Origin: Mucilaginibacter xinganensis
GTDB taxonomy: Bacteria; Bacteroidota; Bacteroidia; Sphingobacteriales; Sphingobacteriaceae
Direction: 5' to 3'
Length of the DNA stretch: 64,000 nt
Assembly (NCBI RefSeq): GCF_002257585.1
Contig: NZ_CP022743.1
Span: forward strand, 4,340,001 to 4,404,000
A program made the translations under genes and the position numbers. Shown here one piece after another: positions 21,776 to 30,474 of the stretch. The stretch's first letter is position 1. Every line of letters begins with the position of its first letter. The notes beneath the pieces were generated by a model. The model was given only the letters and a program-made list of their open reading frames with translations. It did not search any database and was not told the DNA's origin.

Positions 21776-21950
21776 TTTGTTGAATGCCTTAAAGTATCCC
21801 GCGCTCACTGTTAAAAGATGTTAAATCATACCCATATATATAGTGCAGGCAAAACAAGCGTCATATATTAGCCGGTAATTACCCGTGCCCCGCCCGTTAC
21901 CTGCCTCAAGGGGCAATATTGCCGGGGGCAGGGGCTATATAAATAAATAA

Positions 21951-21981
21951 TTGACTGATTTATAATATTCAACTATCTTTG
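21951..21981 (+). promoter_or_regulatory. bamD operon promoter, giving a nearly leaderless transcript
   Basis: TTGA at 21951, a 19-base spacer, and TATCTTTG at 21974-21981 (exact TAnnTTTG). The bamD ATG begins only 4 bases after the -7 box, so the transcript should start at or within a few bases of the ATG. Confidence 0.75.
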
Positions 21982-21985
21982 CAAA

Positions 21986-22915
21986 ATGTTTAAAAAACAA
22001 CTAACGTTATTAGCCGGTGTATTTGCTGTATTAATGATTATACTGGGCAGTTGTAAAAGTAAATATGAAAAACTGAAGGCCAGTAACGATAATGCCAAAA
22101 AATACTCGGAAGCTATTAAATTATATAATAAAAGAGAGTACACTAAAGCGTTAGGTTTATTTGATGACCTAACGGTACGTTACCGCGGTCATGAAGGTGC
22201 CGAGGACCTGTTTTATTATAATGCTTATGCAAATTATAAACTAAAAGACTATACCGCAGCAGGCTATCACTTTAAATCATTTGCCGATACTTATCCTTCA
22301 AGCCCAAGGGCTGAGGAGTGCCGGTTTATGTACGCTTACTGTTTATACCTTGATTCACCGATATTTTCGCTTGACCAGGCAAATACCAGCAAAGCTATTG
22401 ATGGTTTACAGCTATTTATAAACCTGTACCCTAAAAGTGACCGTGTTGCTGAAGCCAGCAAACTGATACAGACCCTGCGCGATAAACTTGAAACGAAATC
22501 ATATTCAAACGCCAAGCTTTATTTAACCATTGGTGATTACCAGGCTGCAGTTATTGCTTTTAACAACACCTTACGTGATTACCCTGATACGAAATTTGCT
22601 GAAGAGCTTGAATATTTAACCATTGAAGCACAATACCAGTATGCAAAGCACAGCAGCGAGTTTTACCAGGAAGACCGTTTTGGACTAACGATGACCTACG
22701 CAGACCAGTTTGCTGAGAAATATCCAAAAAGCAAGTTTGTACCTGACGCAAACAGGTATAAAAAATACAGCCAGGACGGCATAGCTAATACCAAAAGGGT
22801 ACTTGCTGAAGCGCAAAACAACGAGAAGTTGTTTAGAAAAATCTCCAAAAAAGATTCTGTAAAAACGCAGCCCCCTTCTGAAAAAGGAAACGACGATAAA
22901 AAGATCCCAAATTAA
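21986..22915 (+). CDS. bamD: Outer membrane protein assembly lipoprotein BamD
   Basis: Lipoprotein component of the Bam complex that inserts beta-barrel proteins into the outer membrane; 309 residues. The signal peptide ends in the lipobox ILGSC with lipidated C23. The mature protein is a run of TPR-like helical pairs (YNKREYTKALGLFDDL, YKLKDYTAAGYHFKSF), with a basic/charged tail. It heads a probable operon with the omega-like subunit, coaBC and DUF4835, the order usual for this phylum. Confidence 0.93.
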   Translation: MFKKQLTLLAGVFAVLMIILGSCKSKYEKLKASNDNAKKYSEAIKLYNKREYTKALGLFDDLTVRYRGHEGAEDLFYYNAYANYKLKDYTAAGYHFKSFADTYPSSPRAEECRFMYAYCLYLDSPIFSLDQANTSKAIDGLQLFINLYPKSDRVAEASKLIQTLRDKLETKSYSNAKLYLTIGDYQAAVIAFNNTLRDYPDTKFAEELEYLTIEAQYQYAKHSSEFYQEDRFGLTMTYADQFAEKYPKSKFVPDANRYKKYSQDGIANTKRVLAEAQNNEKLFRKISKKDSVKTQPPSEKGNDDKKIPN

Positions 22916-22921
22916 AAAGAT

Positions 22922-23260
22922 ATGAACGCTAATAACAATACAGTTACAAAGCCTGCTGTTGCAAGCAGCACAGTAACCCGCGATTTACGTGAGTTAGATG
23001 TAAAAACCGACAATATTTATGAGTCGCTTGTAATTATGTCAAAAAGAGCTAACCAGATCTCGAACAATGTAAAAGAAGAATTGCACCAAAAGCTTTCTGA
23101 ATTTGCGTCATCAAACGATAACCTGGAAGAAGTTTTTGAAAACCGCGAGCAAATTGAGATCTCTAAATATTACGAAAAACTTCCAAAACCTTCTTTGGTA
23201 GCTATCCAGGAATTTTTAGAGGATAAAGTTTATTACCGCAACCCGGCTAAAGAACAATAG
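22922..23260 (+). CDS. rpoZ: RNA polymerase omega-like subunit (Bacteroidota type)
   Basis: 112 residues. The central helix pair DNIYESLVIMSKRANQIS matches the omega/RPB6 fold, which binds and stabilises the beta' subunit; the family in this phylum is divergent and slightly longer than E. coli omega. The gene starts 6 bases after bamD and is followed by a terminator-like hairpin, so transcription may be reduced before coaBC. Identity rests on the family pattern and the conserved neighbourhood. Confidence 0.85.
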   Translation: MNANNNTVTKPAVASSTVTRDLRELDVKTDNIYESLVIMSKRANQISNNVKEELHQKLSEFASSNDNLEEVFENREQIEISKYYEKLPKPSLVAIQEFLEDKVYYRNPAKEQ

Positions 23261-23300
23261 TCCTGGTTCTCCCAAAGGGGAATAATTAAGGCAAAGTATA

Positions 23301-23327
23301 AAAAACTCCTATCAGGGAGTTTTTTTG
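23301..23327 (+). terminator. Terminator or attenuator between omega and coaBC
   Basis: AAAAACTCC pairs with GGAGTTTTT around a 6-base loop, followed by T residues. Only 40 bases remain before the coaBC ATG. Confidence 0.75.
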
Positions 23328-23367
23328 TTTAATTTTAAGTTTTATAACCCTTTTTAGGGCCCGGGGC

Positions 23368-24567
23368 ATGCAAGGTAAAAACATTGTTTTAGGCATTTGT
23401 GGTAGTATAGCAGCATATAAATCGGCAACGCTGGTACGGCTACTGGTTAAAAACGGAGCAAACGTAAAGGTGGTCATGACGCCCGATGCCACTAATTTTA
23501 TTACGCCACTAACGCTATCCACATTATCAAAGAACCCTGTACTGGTTGATTATTTTGTCCCCGAAACAGGCGAGTGGAATAACCACGTTGAATTAGGCCT
23601 ATGGGCTGATATTTTAATAATTGCGCCGGCCAGTGCCAATACCCTTGCCAAAATGGCCACCGGCCTTTGCGATAATTTATTGATGGCGGTTTATCTGTCG
23701 GCAAAGTGCCCGGTATATTTTGCACCGGCGATGGACCTTGACATGTGGAAGCATAGCGCGACACAGGATAATATCAGCAAACTACAATTGTTCGGAAACA
23801 TCCTTGTGCCGCCAGGCACAGGAGAACTGGCCAGCGGCCTGCATGGGGAGGGACGAATGGCTGAGCCTGAAGAGATAGCTGCCTTTATCAATACAGATCT
23901 CAAAAAAAAACTTCCCTTAATTGATCAAAAAATAATGGTTACCGCCGGCCCAACCTACGAGGCTATTGACCCGGTTCGGTTTATTGGTAATCACTCATCA
24001 GGTAAAATGGGCTTCGCTATTGCTGATGAACTGGCTAAGCTGGGGGCCGACGTTACTTTGATAGCAGGGCCATCGGCACAAACAAGTAAACAAAAAAACA
24101 TCACGCGAATAGATGTTGTTTCGGCGGCCGAAATGCTGGAAGCCTGCCTGCAAAACTTCAAAAACTCAACCGCCTGTGTAATGAGCGCCGCGGTAGCCGA
24201 TTATACCCCGGTTAACCCGCTCAATCAGAAAATCAAAAAGCAGGAGAAAGGTTTTACTATCAATGTTAAAAAAACAACCGACATTTTAGGCGAGCTGGGT
24301 AAAATAAAACAACCCGGCCAACTGTTGGTAGGCTTTGCCCTGGAAACCAATGACGAAGAAAAAAATGCGGTTGGCAAGCTGCAAAAGAAAAACCTTGATT
24401 TTATTGTATTAAATTCGCTAAACGATGAAGGTGCGGGTTTTAAAAAAGATACCAATAAAATAACCATAATAGATAGCAACCTGCAAACAACAGCATACGG
24501 CCTTAAAAGCAAAGAAGATGTTGCCCATGATATTTGTACCAAAATTGTTGAACTTATAAAAAAATGA
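23368..24567 (+). CDS. coaBC: Bifunctional phosphopantothenoylcysteine decarboxylase / phosphopantothenate-cysteine ligase
   Basis: Two consecutive steps of coenzyme A synthesis, 399 residues. The N-terminal flavoprotein half (CoaC) has GICGSIAAYKS, the catalytic H in NNHVELG, the PASANT segment, and the PAMDLDMW loop. The C-terminal half (CoaB, from about residue 190) has TAGPTYEAIDPVRFIGNHSSGKMG and the conserved VADYTP and GFALETND. Full length, cytoplasmic. The 3' end overlaps DUF4835 by 4 bases. Confidence 0.97.
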   Translation: MQGKNIVLGICGSIAAYKSATLVRLLVKNGANVKVVMTPDATNFITPLTLSTLSKNPVLVDYFVPETGEWNNHVELGLWADILIIAPASANTLAKMATGLCDNLLMAVYLSAKCPVYFAPAMDLDMWKHSATQDNISKLQLFGNILVPPGTGELASGLHGEGRMAEPEEIAAFINTDLKKKLPLIDQKIMVTAGPTYEAIDPVRFIGNHSSGKMGFAIADELAKLGADVTLIAGPSAQTSKQKNITRIDVVSAAEMLEACLQNFKNSTACVMSAAVADYTPVNPLNQKIKKQEKGFTINVKKTTDILGELGKIKQPGQLLVGFALETNDEEKNAVGKLQKKNLDFIVLNSLNDEGAGFKKDTNKITIIDSNLQTTAYGLKSKEDVAHDICTKIVELIKK

Positions 24568-25457
24568 AAGCACTTAGCATTTACATCCTGTTAGCTTGTT
24601 TAGGCTTTAAAGCCATTGCACAAGATTTAAATGCACGCATTCAGGTGGTTTCACCTAAAATACAATCAACTAATAAAAGAATTTTTCAGCAGCTTGAAAC
24701 AGCCATGAAAGATTTTTTGAATGGCCGTAAGTGGAGTGCCGATGTGATTTTACCGGCAGAGCGGATTGATTGTACTTTTATTTTAAATATAACATCATGG
24801 GACGGTAGCAGCGCTTTCAGCGGCGAGCTGCAGGTTCAATCGTCAAGGCCCGTATTTGGAGCCACCTACACATCAACCTTGTTAAACGTTAATGATAAGG
24901 ATGTTGATTTTACTTATACCGAAGGGCAAAGCATTGACTACACCGACCAAAATTTCCAGGGTAATTTAAGTTCGATAATGGCCTTTTATGCTTATGTTAT
25001 AGTAGGTATGGATTATGATTCGTTCTCAAAATTGGGTGGCACGCCTTACTTTGCGGCAGCACAAACGGTAGTAACTAACGCGCAAACGTCTTCAAATAAA
25101 GGTTGGAAAGCATTTGACGGAAACAACAACCGCTATTGGCTGGCCGAAAACCTGAATAGCAAACTTTACCAGCCGTTACGCGAATTTGTGTACGACTACC
25201 ACAGAAATGGGCTCGACCAGATGTCAGACAACGTGAATAATGGCCGAAAAGCTATTTCAGACCTGTTACCCACTCTGGCACAAGTTGACCGGCAGCGCCT
25301 TGGCAGCATGTTCCCGCTGGTATTTTTCACAGCAAAAAGCGATGAATTTGTCTCCATTTTTTCCAAAGCCGATCCGCAAGACCGCGTAAAAGCCATGAAT
25401 ATCCTCAGCCAGGCAGACCCTGCAAACGGGCTTAAATACCGGGCCCTACAGAAGTAA
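24564..25457 (+). CDS. DUF4835 family exported protein
   Basis: 297 residues with a signal peptide (MKALSIYILLACLGFKAIAQ). The mature part shows the N-terminal LNARIQVVSPKIQSTNKRIFQQLETA and FLNGRKWS pattern of DUF4835, a Bacteroidota-restricted family with no known reaction, found between coaBC and recN. Translationally coupled to coaBC (ATGA overlap). Its conserved position next to bamD suggests a role in envelope biogenesis; this is inference. Confidence 0.9.
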   Translation: MKALSIYILLACLGFKAIAQDLNARIQVVSPKIQSTNKRIFQQLETAMKDFLNGRKWSADVILPAERIDCTFILNITSWDGSSAFSGELQVQSSRPVFGATYTSTLLNVNDKDVDFTYTEGQSIDYTDQNFQGNLSSIMAFYAYVIVGMDYDSFSKLGGTPYFAAAQTVVTNAQTSSNKGWKAFDGNNNRYWLAENLNSKLYQPLREFVYDYHRNGLDQMSDNVNNGRKAISDLLPTLAQVDRQRLGSMFPLVFFTAKSDEFVSIFSKADPQDRVKAMNILSQADPANGLKYRALQK

Positions 25458-25600
25458 TAGCAGTTATAAGCAACTTCATATTTAACGATTTTATCGTTGA
25501 TAGCCGAAAAGCTGTATCGCTTAAAAGTCTGTCATTTTTTAAATTTTTCTGCAACATTCTCTTCTCCCCACGCGTCTTTTCAAAAAAAGTTCACGAATAA

Positions 25601-25632
25601 TTTGCAAATACGAAATCTATCGTACATCTTTG
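25601..25632 (+). promoter_or_regulatory. Promoter of the blaI-like operon
   Basis: TTTG at 25601-25604, a 20-base spacer and CATCTTTG at 25625-25632, the same -7 variant as rrn P1. Overlapping dyads cover the -7 box and the start region, which fits autorepression. Confidence 0.65.
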
Positions 25633-25650
25633 TACGAAGATATTCGTACA
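25609..25650. promoter_or_regulatory. Overlapping BlaI-type operators
   Basis: Three overlapping dyads lie 11-52 bases upstream of the blaI ATG: TACGA...TCGTA (25609-25624), CGTACA-TCTT-TGTACG (25621-25636), and the perfect 8-4-8 palindrome TGTACGAAGATATTCGTACA (25631-25650). BlaI/MecI repressors bind dyads with TACA/TGTA cores, so these are very probably its autoregulatory sites. Confidence 0.8.
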
Positions 25651-25660
25651 ACTATTTAAA

Positions 25661-26032
25661 ATGGAAATAAAACCAACGGAAAGCGAGCTTGAAATATTAC
25701 AGGTGATTTGGAAAAAAGGCCAGTGTACCGTGCGCGATGTGCATGAGGAATTAGCAAAAAATAAAGATGCCGGCTATACTACCACTTTAAAATTGATGCA
25801 GATAATGCATGACAAGGGTTTGGTAGAGCGCGATACATCTGCAAAAACGCATTTGTATAAAGCACTGATCACCCGCGAACAGGCCCAGCAAACCGCCATT
25901 GATAAAATTATATCAACTGTATTTAAGGGGTCAACGTCCGACCTGGTGATCCAGGCGCTTGGCCATCACCGGGCATCAAAAGACGAAATTGATGCTATAA
26001 AGGACTATTTGAAACAGTTTGAGGGGAAGTGA
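25661..26032 (+). CDS. BlaI/MecI/CopY family transcriptional repressor
   Basis: 123 residues: an N-terminal winged helix (PTESELEILQVIWKKGQCTVRDVHEEL, recognition part TTTLKLMQIMHDKGLV) and a C-terminal dimerisation helix pair. Known family members bind TACA/TGTA dyads as dimers and are released when a BlaR1/MecR1 protease cleaves them. Here two M56 genes follow, and operators cover the promoter. No beta-lactamase is nearby, so the regulated stress is unknown. The TGA stop is part of a copy of the heptad repeat. Confidence 0.93.
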   Translation: MEIKPTESELEILQVIWKKGQCTVRDVHEELAKNKDAGYTTTLKLMQIMHDKGLVERDTSAKTHLYKALITREQAQQTAIDKIISTVFKGSTSDLVIQALGHHRASKDEIDAIKDYLKQFEGK

Positions 26033-26130
26033 TTAGAGATTAGAAAAAAACAGGTAATAAATCATAAAAAGTAAACGACTCGAGCCACGGGATAGCAACC
26101 AATCTCTAACCTCTAGTCTCTAATTAACTA
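26031..26130. repeat. Heptad inverted repeat between blaI and the first M56 gene
   Basis: The left arm GATTAGAGATTAG starts inside the blaI stop codon. The right arm AATCTCTAACCTCTAGTCTC then TAATTAAC (26101-26130) advances in seven-base steps. The arms enclose about 55 bases with no gene. The M56 ATG follows 6 bases later. Confidence 0.65.
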
Positions 26131-26135
26131 AAACA

Positions 26136-28145
26136 ATGCAAACTATATTGTACAACATAAGCCAGATTTTAGGCATCACCATTATCCACTCGCTGTGGCA
26201 GGGGTTGCTGGTGTACTTTATTTTAAGGATAGCTTTTGCCGGCATCAACTCTTTAACAGCCGTAAAAAAATACAACCTGGCTATTGCTGCCATGCTCACC
26301 ATATTGGTATGCTTTGTTTATACTTTATTTACCGAGTTCAGGGCGTACAACTGGGTTACCATAAAACCCGGTAATGCGTTACCATTGCTTCCTTATTTAA
26401 ATTTGCCTGCTAATTCATATTACCAACAAAACTGGTACTATGCTATTTCGCGGTACCTGCCTTTTATATCAGCCATATACTTTACAGGCCTAACTATAAA
26501 TATCGCCCGGCTCGCTACAGAATGGAATAAAATAAGGCAAATAAAGCTATCTGTACTACCGGCCGGACAGCTACAGCAGTTAACAACTATCTATGCAAAA
26601 AAGCTTAATATCAGTAAACACGTCCAAGTAAAATTCAGTGGACTGGTGGATGTACCCTGTGTATTTGGCTATATTAAACCCCTGATACTTTTACCTGTTA
26701 CCATATGCGTCAATTTATCGGCCGATGAAGTTGAAGCTATTTTATTACACGAGCTTTCGCATATAAAACGCAACGACTACCTCGTAAATCTGCTGCAGCA
26801 GTTTATTACGGTACTACTTTTCTTTAACCCTTTTACCCAATTAATTAACAGAATTATAAATCAGGAAAGAGAAAACAGCTGCGACGACCTCGTTGTCGAA
26901 AAAACCGGCGAACCTTTAATATATGCACAGGCTTTAATAAAGCTTGAGGAAACCAGGGGCTCAAACCTGCAACTGGCGCTGGCAGCTACCGGGCAAAAAT
27001 TCCACCTTTTAAACAGAATTGAAAGAATTATGAAAACTCAAAAACACATTGGCAGCATCCGTCATTTAATTATAGCATTGTTTTTACTGGCCGGTACGGT
27101 TAGCTGTATTGCCTGGTTTAATCCGAAAACCACTAGTGGTAAAACCACAATCGCAGCTGTAAAATCATCTTTAACAAGTGATATCAAATTTATAGCACTT
27201 TCTTCTTCATTTGATTCTACCCAGCATTTATTGCTTGTTGATACTATAAAAAATAAACACAACAGAAAACTTGCTGCCAAGAGCAAAAAAACAAAAGCCG
27301 AAAAAACTGCAAAAACCAACGAAGATGAGTTTTTTGGAGAAAATTATGATGGTGATAGTGATGCTCCTGATTCGGTAAAAAGATTTTTCAACAGCCCGCA
27401 ATGGAAAAATCAAATGGAAGCCATCCGCAAACAAAGTGATGAAATGAAGAAACATTTCAATAGCCCTGAATGGAAGGCCCAGGTACAGCAGATGAAAAAG
27501 CAGGGAGAGTTGATGAAAAAGCAATTCGACAGCCCCGAATGGAAAACCCAAATGCTTGCAATGAAGAAACAGGGTGAAGAAATGAGAAAACATTTTGACA
27601 GCCCTGAATGGAAAAACCAGATGGAGCAAATAAAAAAACAGAGCGAACTGATGAAAAGACAGTTCGATAGCCCCGAATGGAAAAACCAGATGGAGCAAAT
27701 AAAAAAACAGAGCGAACTGATGAAAAAACAGTTCGATAGCCCCGAATGGAAAAACCAGATGGAGCAAATAAAAAAACAGAGCGAACTGATGAAAAAACAG
27801 TTCGATAGCCCCGAATGGAAAAACCAGATGGAGCAAATAAAAAAACAGAGCGACCTGATGAAAAAACAGTTCGACAGCCCTGAATGGAAAAACCAGATGG
27901 AGCAGGTAAAGAAGCAAGGCGAGCTGATGAAAAAACAGTTTGACAGCCCCGAGTGGAAAAGCCAAATGGAACAAATGAAGAAACAAGCCGAGCTGATGAA
28001 AAAACAGTTTAACAGCCCTGAATGGAGAAAGAACATGAAAGGCAAAAAATGGATCTTAAAAGATTCGGTTGGCGGAATAAAAACCTATGAGCCAAAGGAT
28101 ACCGATGAAAAGAATGATCAGACTGTTAAAGAAGACCAGAAATAA
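26136..28145 (+). CDS. M56 (BlaR1-like) zinc metallopeptidase with nine 23-residue repeats
   Basis: 669 residues. The N-terminal part has three or four membrane helices, then the zinc protease motif HELSH at 205-209 with a downstream acidic ligand in ERENSCDDLV, and another membrane helix at about 308-328. In BlaR1 the segment after this helix is an extracytoplasmic penicillin-binding sensor. Here it is a charged linker followed from residue 418 by nine tandem copies of a 23-residue unit (consensus FDSPEWKNQMEQIKKQSELMKKQ in two parts) and a partial tenth. No beta-lactam-binding motif is present. It probably signals to the adjacent BlaI by proteolysis; what the repeats sense is unknown. Confidence 0.9.
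   Translation: MQTILYNISQILGITIIHSLWQGLLVYFILRIAFAGINSLTAVKKYNLAIAAMLTILVCFVYTLFTEFRAYNWVTIKPGNALPLLPYLNLPANSYYQQNWYYAISRYLPFISAIYFTGLTINIARLATEWNKIRQIKLSVLPAGQLQQLTTIYAKKLNISKHVQVKFSGLVDVPCVFGYIKPLILLPVTICVNLSADEVEAILLHELSHIKRNDYLVNLLQQFITVLLFFNPFTQLINRIINQERENSCDDLVVEKTGEPLIYAQALIKLEETRGSNLQLALAATGQKFHLLNRIERIMKTQKHIGSIRHLIIALFLLAGTVSCIAWFNPKTTSGKTTIAAVKSSLTSDIKFIALSSSFDSTQHLLLVDTIKNKHNRKLAAKSKKTKAEKTAKTNEDEFFGENYDGDSDAPDSVKRFFNSPQWKNQMEAIRKQSDEMKKHFNSPEWKAQVQQMKKQGELMKKQFDSPEWKTQMLAMKKQGEEMRKHFDSPEWKNQMEQIKKQSELMKRQFDSPEWKNQMEQIKKQSELMKKQFDSPEWKNQMEQIKKQSELMKKQFDSPEWKNQMEQIKKQSDLMKKQFDSPEWKNQMEQVKKQGELMKKQFDSPEWKSQMEQMKKQAELMKKQFNSPEWRKNMKGKKWILKDSVGGIKTYEPKDTDEKNDQTVKEDQK
27387..28040 (+). 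repeat. Coding tandem repeat, nine full 69-base units plus a partial one
   Basis: Each unit encodes 23 residues beginning F-[DN]-S-P-[EQ]-W-K. Units 4 to 7 are almost identical at the DNA level, and the outer units diverge, the pattern expected from recent expansion at the centre by slippage or unequal recombination. The repeat also keeps the opposite strand open for more than 200 codons, which is an artefact. Confidence 0.95.
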
Positions 28146-28177
28146 CCAGGATAACATTTACGCTGAGCTTTAATACA

Positions 28178-30253
28178 ATGCAAAATATTTTGTACAACAT
28201 CAGCCAGGTTTTGGGGATCACGATAATCCATTCATTATGGCAAGGCTTGCTGATATATTTTGTGCTTAGGCTAGCGTTAATGTTTTCGGGAAAATTGTCT
28301 GCTTCAAAAAAGTATCTGTTCGCAGCAGTAAGCCTGTTAGCTATAACCGGTTGGTTTTGCTACACGTTTATAAACCAGATAAATATTTACAACTGGTTGG
28401 CTATAGCGCCTTCAAAGCTACCCATATTGCCGCTGCTTGCTGAGTTGCCGTCGGGCATCGGCCAGTTTAGCGATCAAAGCGTACGCTATTTTTATAGTAT
28501 TGAAGAATATCTTCCCTACATAGCAACTGCATATGTTATCGGTTTGTTGTTCAACACCGGCAGGCTTATTTGAGCCCATAAAAAAACAAACGCTATAAAG
28601 CAAAATATAGGCAGTGATGCTGCCCTCCAGCATACTGTAAATAAGTTTACGAAGGTGTTTAATATCCCAAAAAATGTAAAGGTAGGTTTAAGTAAACTGG
28701 TTGATGTGCCCTGTATGGTTGGCTATTTTAAACCCGTCATCCTGTTACCATTTGCTTTAACAACCTATCTGTCAACAGATGAAATTGAGGCCATACTATT
28801 ACATGAGCTGGCCCATATTAAACGTAATGACTACCTCATAAATACGCTGCAGCAGGTTATTTCAGTGCTGCTATTCTTTAATCCATGTGCCCTGCTTATC
28901 AATAAGATAATAAACGAAGAACGTGAGAATTGCTGCGACGACCTGGTTGTAAAGGCCACCGCAGACCCGATCACCTACGCAAAGGCTTTATTAAAGCTGG
29001 AGCAAACCCGCCAAAACGACTGGCAGCTAGCGCTGGCCGCAACAGGCAACAAGTACCAATTATTAAACAGAATTGAAAGAATCATGAAAACTAAAAAACA
29101 ACCACCAAGCCTGCGTCCAACATTGTTGGTCGTGCTTATATTAACCATTGGCATAGGCGCCATGGCGCTGCTTAACCCCGAAATAGCGCAAGGGAAAATA
29201 TCTATAAAAGCAGTAACTCCAATAATTAACAATATACTGGCGGATACCGGCCGGAAGGCCGCGGTGAAAAAATCAGCGCATTTAAGGCAAACATACGCTG
29301 TAAAAAAATCAACCCACACCATTAACACCAATGGGAATGTTATCGGCACGGATAGTTACGCTGATGAAAATGGCGACAAAAAGCTTGATGCCTTAAACGC
29401 AGAAATACAAAAACATTCAAAGGCAGTTACCCAATATTATCAGAGCGATGCTTTCAAGCAAACCCAACACGATCTGGAACAGGATGGTAAACAGGTACAG
29501 GATTTTTATAGCCGTCCTGAGCTGAAAAAACTTCAGGATGAGTTGTCAGCGGCCAGCAGAAATTATTCGAAAAACTTTGGAGAGAACGACAAGATGAAAG
29601 CCATAACCAACCAAATGAGTGAAAAAGGCCGCCAGATTAGCGCTTATTACAGCACACCGGAGTTTAAAAAACTGAACAATGATTTGAAAAAGAAGTACGG
29701 GATCCCGGACAACTATAATTACGACGACCGTGACCGCGAAAGTTCTAATTATAAAAAATACCAGACTGAACTGGAAACGCATATTCCTGCCAGTGTTAAA
29801 ACAACACAGGACGAGCTTAAAAAAATGGGAGAACAAGTAAGCGCTCACTATGAGTCACCGGAATTTAAGGCGCAAAACCTACGGATCCAAATGTTGGGCG
29901 ATAGTTTAAGAAACGCTTACAACAACCCCGAAGTAAAAGAAAAACAAAAGGAAATGGAACGATTGGGCCGCCAAATGGACCAGCTGCAAAATAATCCCGA
30001 GATTAAGAATGAACAACGGCTACTGGAACAGGCAATAAAAAAGATGACTGCTTACATTAACGGCCCTGAATACCGCAAATATCTTAAATCAAAAATGAAC
30101 TTTAGTTTTGATTTTAACTATAATGACGGCGATAACAGATCGGAAAAGTTAGAAAAAGCTGATAAACAGGACCGGCACGAAAAAATTCAAAAAGCCGATA
30201 AAGCTGAAAGAAAAGAAAAGGCAGATAAATCAGAATCGTCAGATGATCTTTAA
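28178..30253 (+). pseudogene. Second M56 (BlaR1-like) gene, interrupted by one in-frame TGA
   Basis: The 28178-28573 frame (three to four membrane helices) and the 28655-30253 frame (HELAH zinc motif, a later membrane helix, repeat-like tail) are in the same reading frame. Only the TGA at 28571-28573 (codon 132) separates them; the 27 codons between read through cleanly and align without gaps to the intact neighbour (GRLI-stop-AHKK versus ARLATEWNK). So this is one gene of 691 codons with a nonsense mutation, or a sequencing error, or a readthrough event. Alternatively the C-terminal part is translated from the GTG at 28655. Its tail has degenerate SPEFK-type repeats related to those of the neighbour. 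Confidence 0.85.
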
Positions 30254-30301
30254 TAAGTTCAATCTCTTGTTTGTCCATAAGTAACAATTGAAAAGCCTGC
30301 C

Positions 30302-30336
30302 AACCCCTTTCGTTTAAAGATGGAAGGGGTTTCCTT
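30302..30336 (+). terminator. Probable terminator after the M56 genes
   Basis: AACCCCTTTC pairs with GAAGGGGTTT around an 11-base loop and ends in a short T-rich tail. Confidence 0.55.
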
Positions 30337-30474
30337 ATTTAAAACGCATTCAGCAACCGCAACCTGTTAAACAAACAAAATGTTAAAAAAACAAGTCGTC
30401 AGGTGGCCACCTCCATCTCACTTAATCAAACAAAACCCTTAATTTAGTACCTTCAAAAACAGGGGTACTTTTTT

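Noticed and set aside
27228..28045. 252- and 211-codon minus-strand frames
   Set aside because: They are antisense to the 69-base coding repeat, which keeps several frames open by periodicity.
25661..30253. Reading the cassette as a beta-lactam resistance operon
   Set aside because: No beta-lactamase or penicillin-binding protein is encoded and the sensor domain is replaced by repeats.
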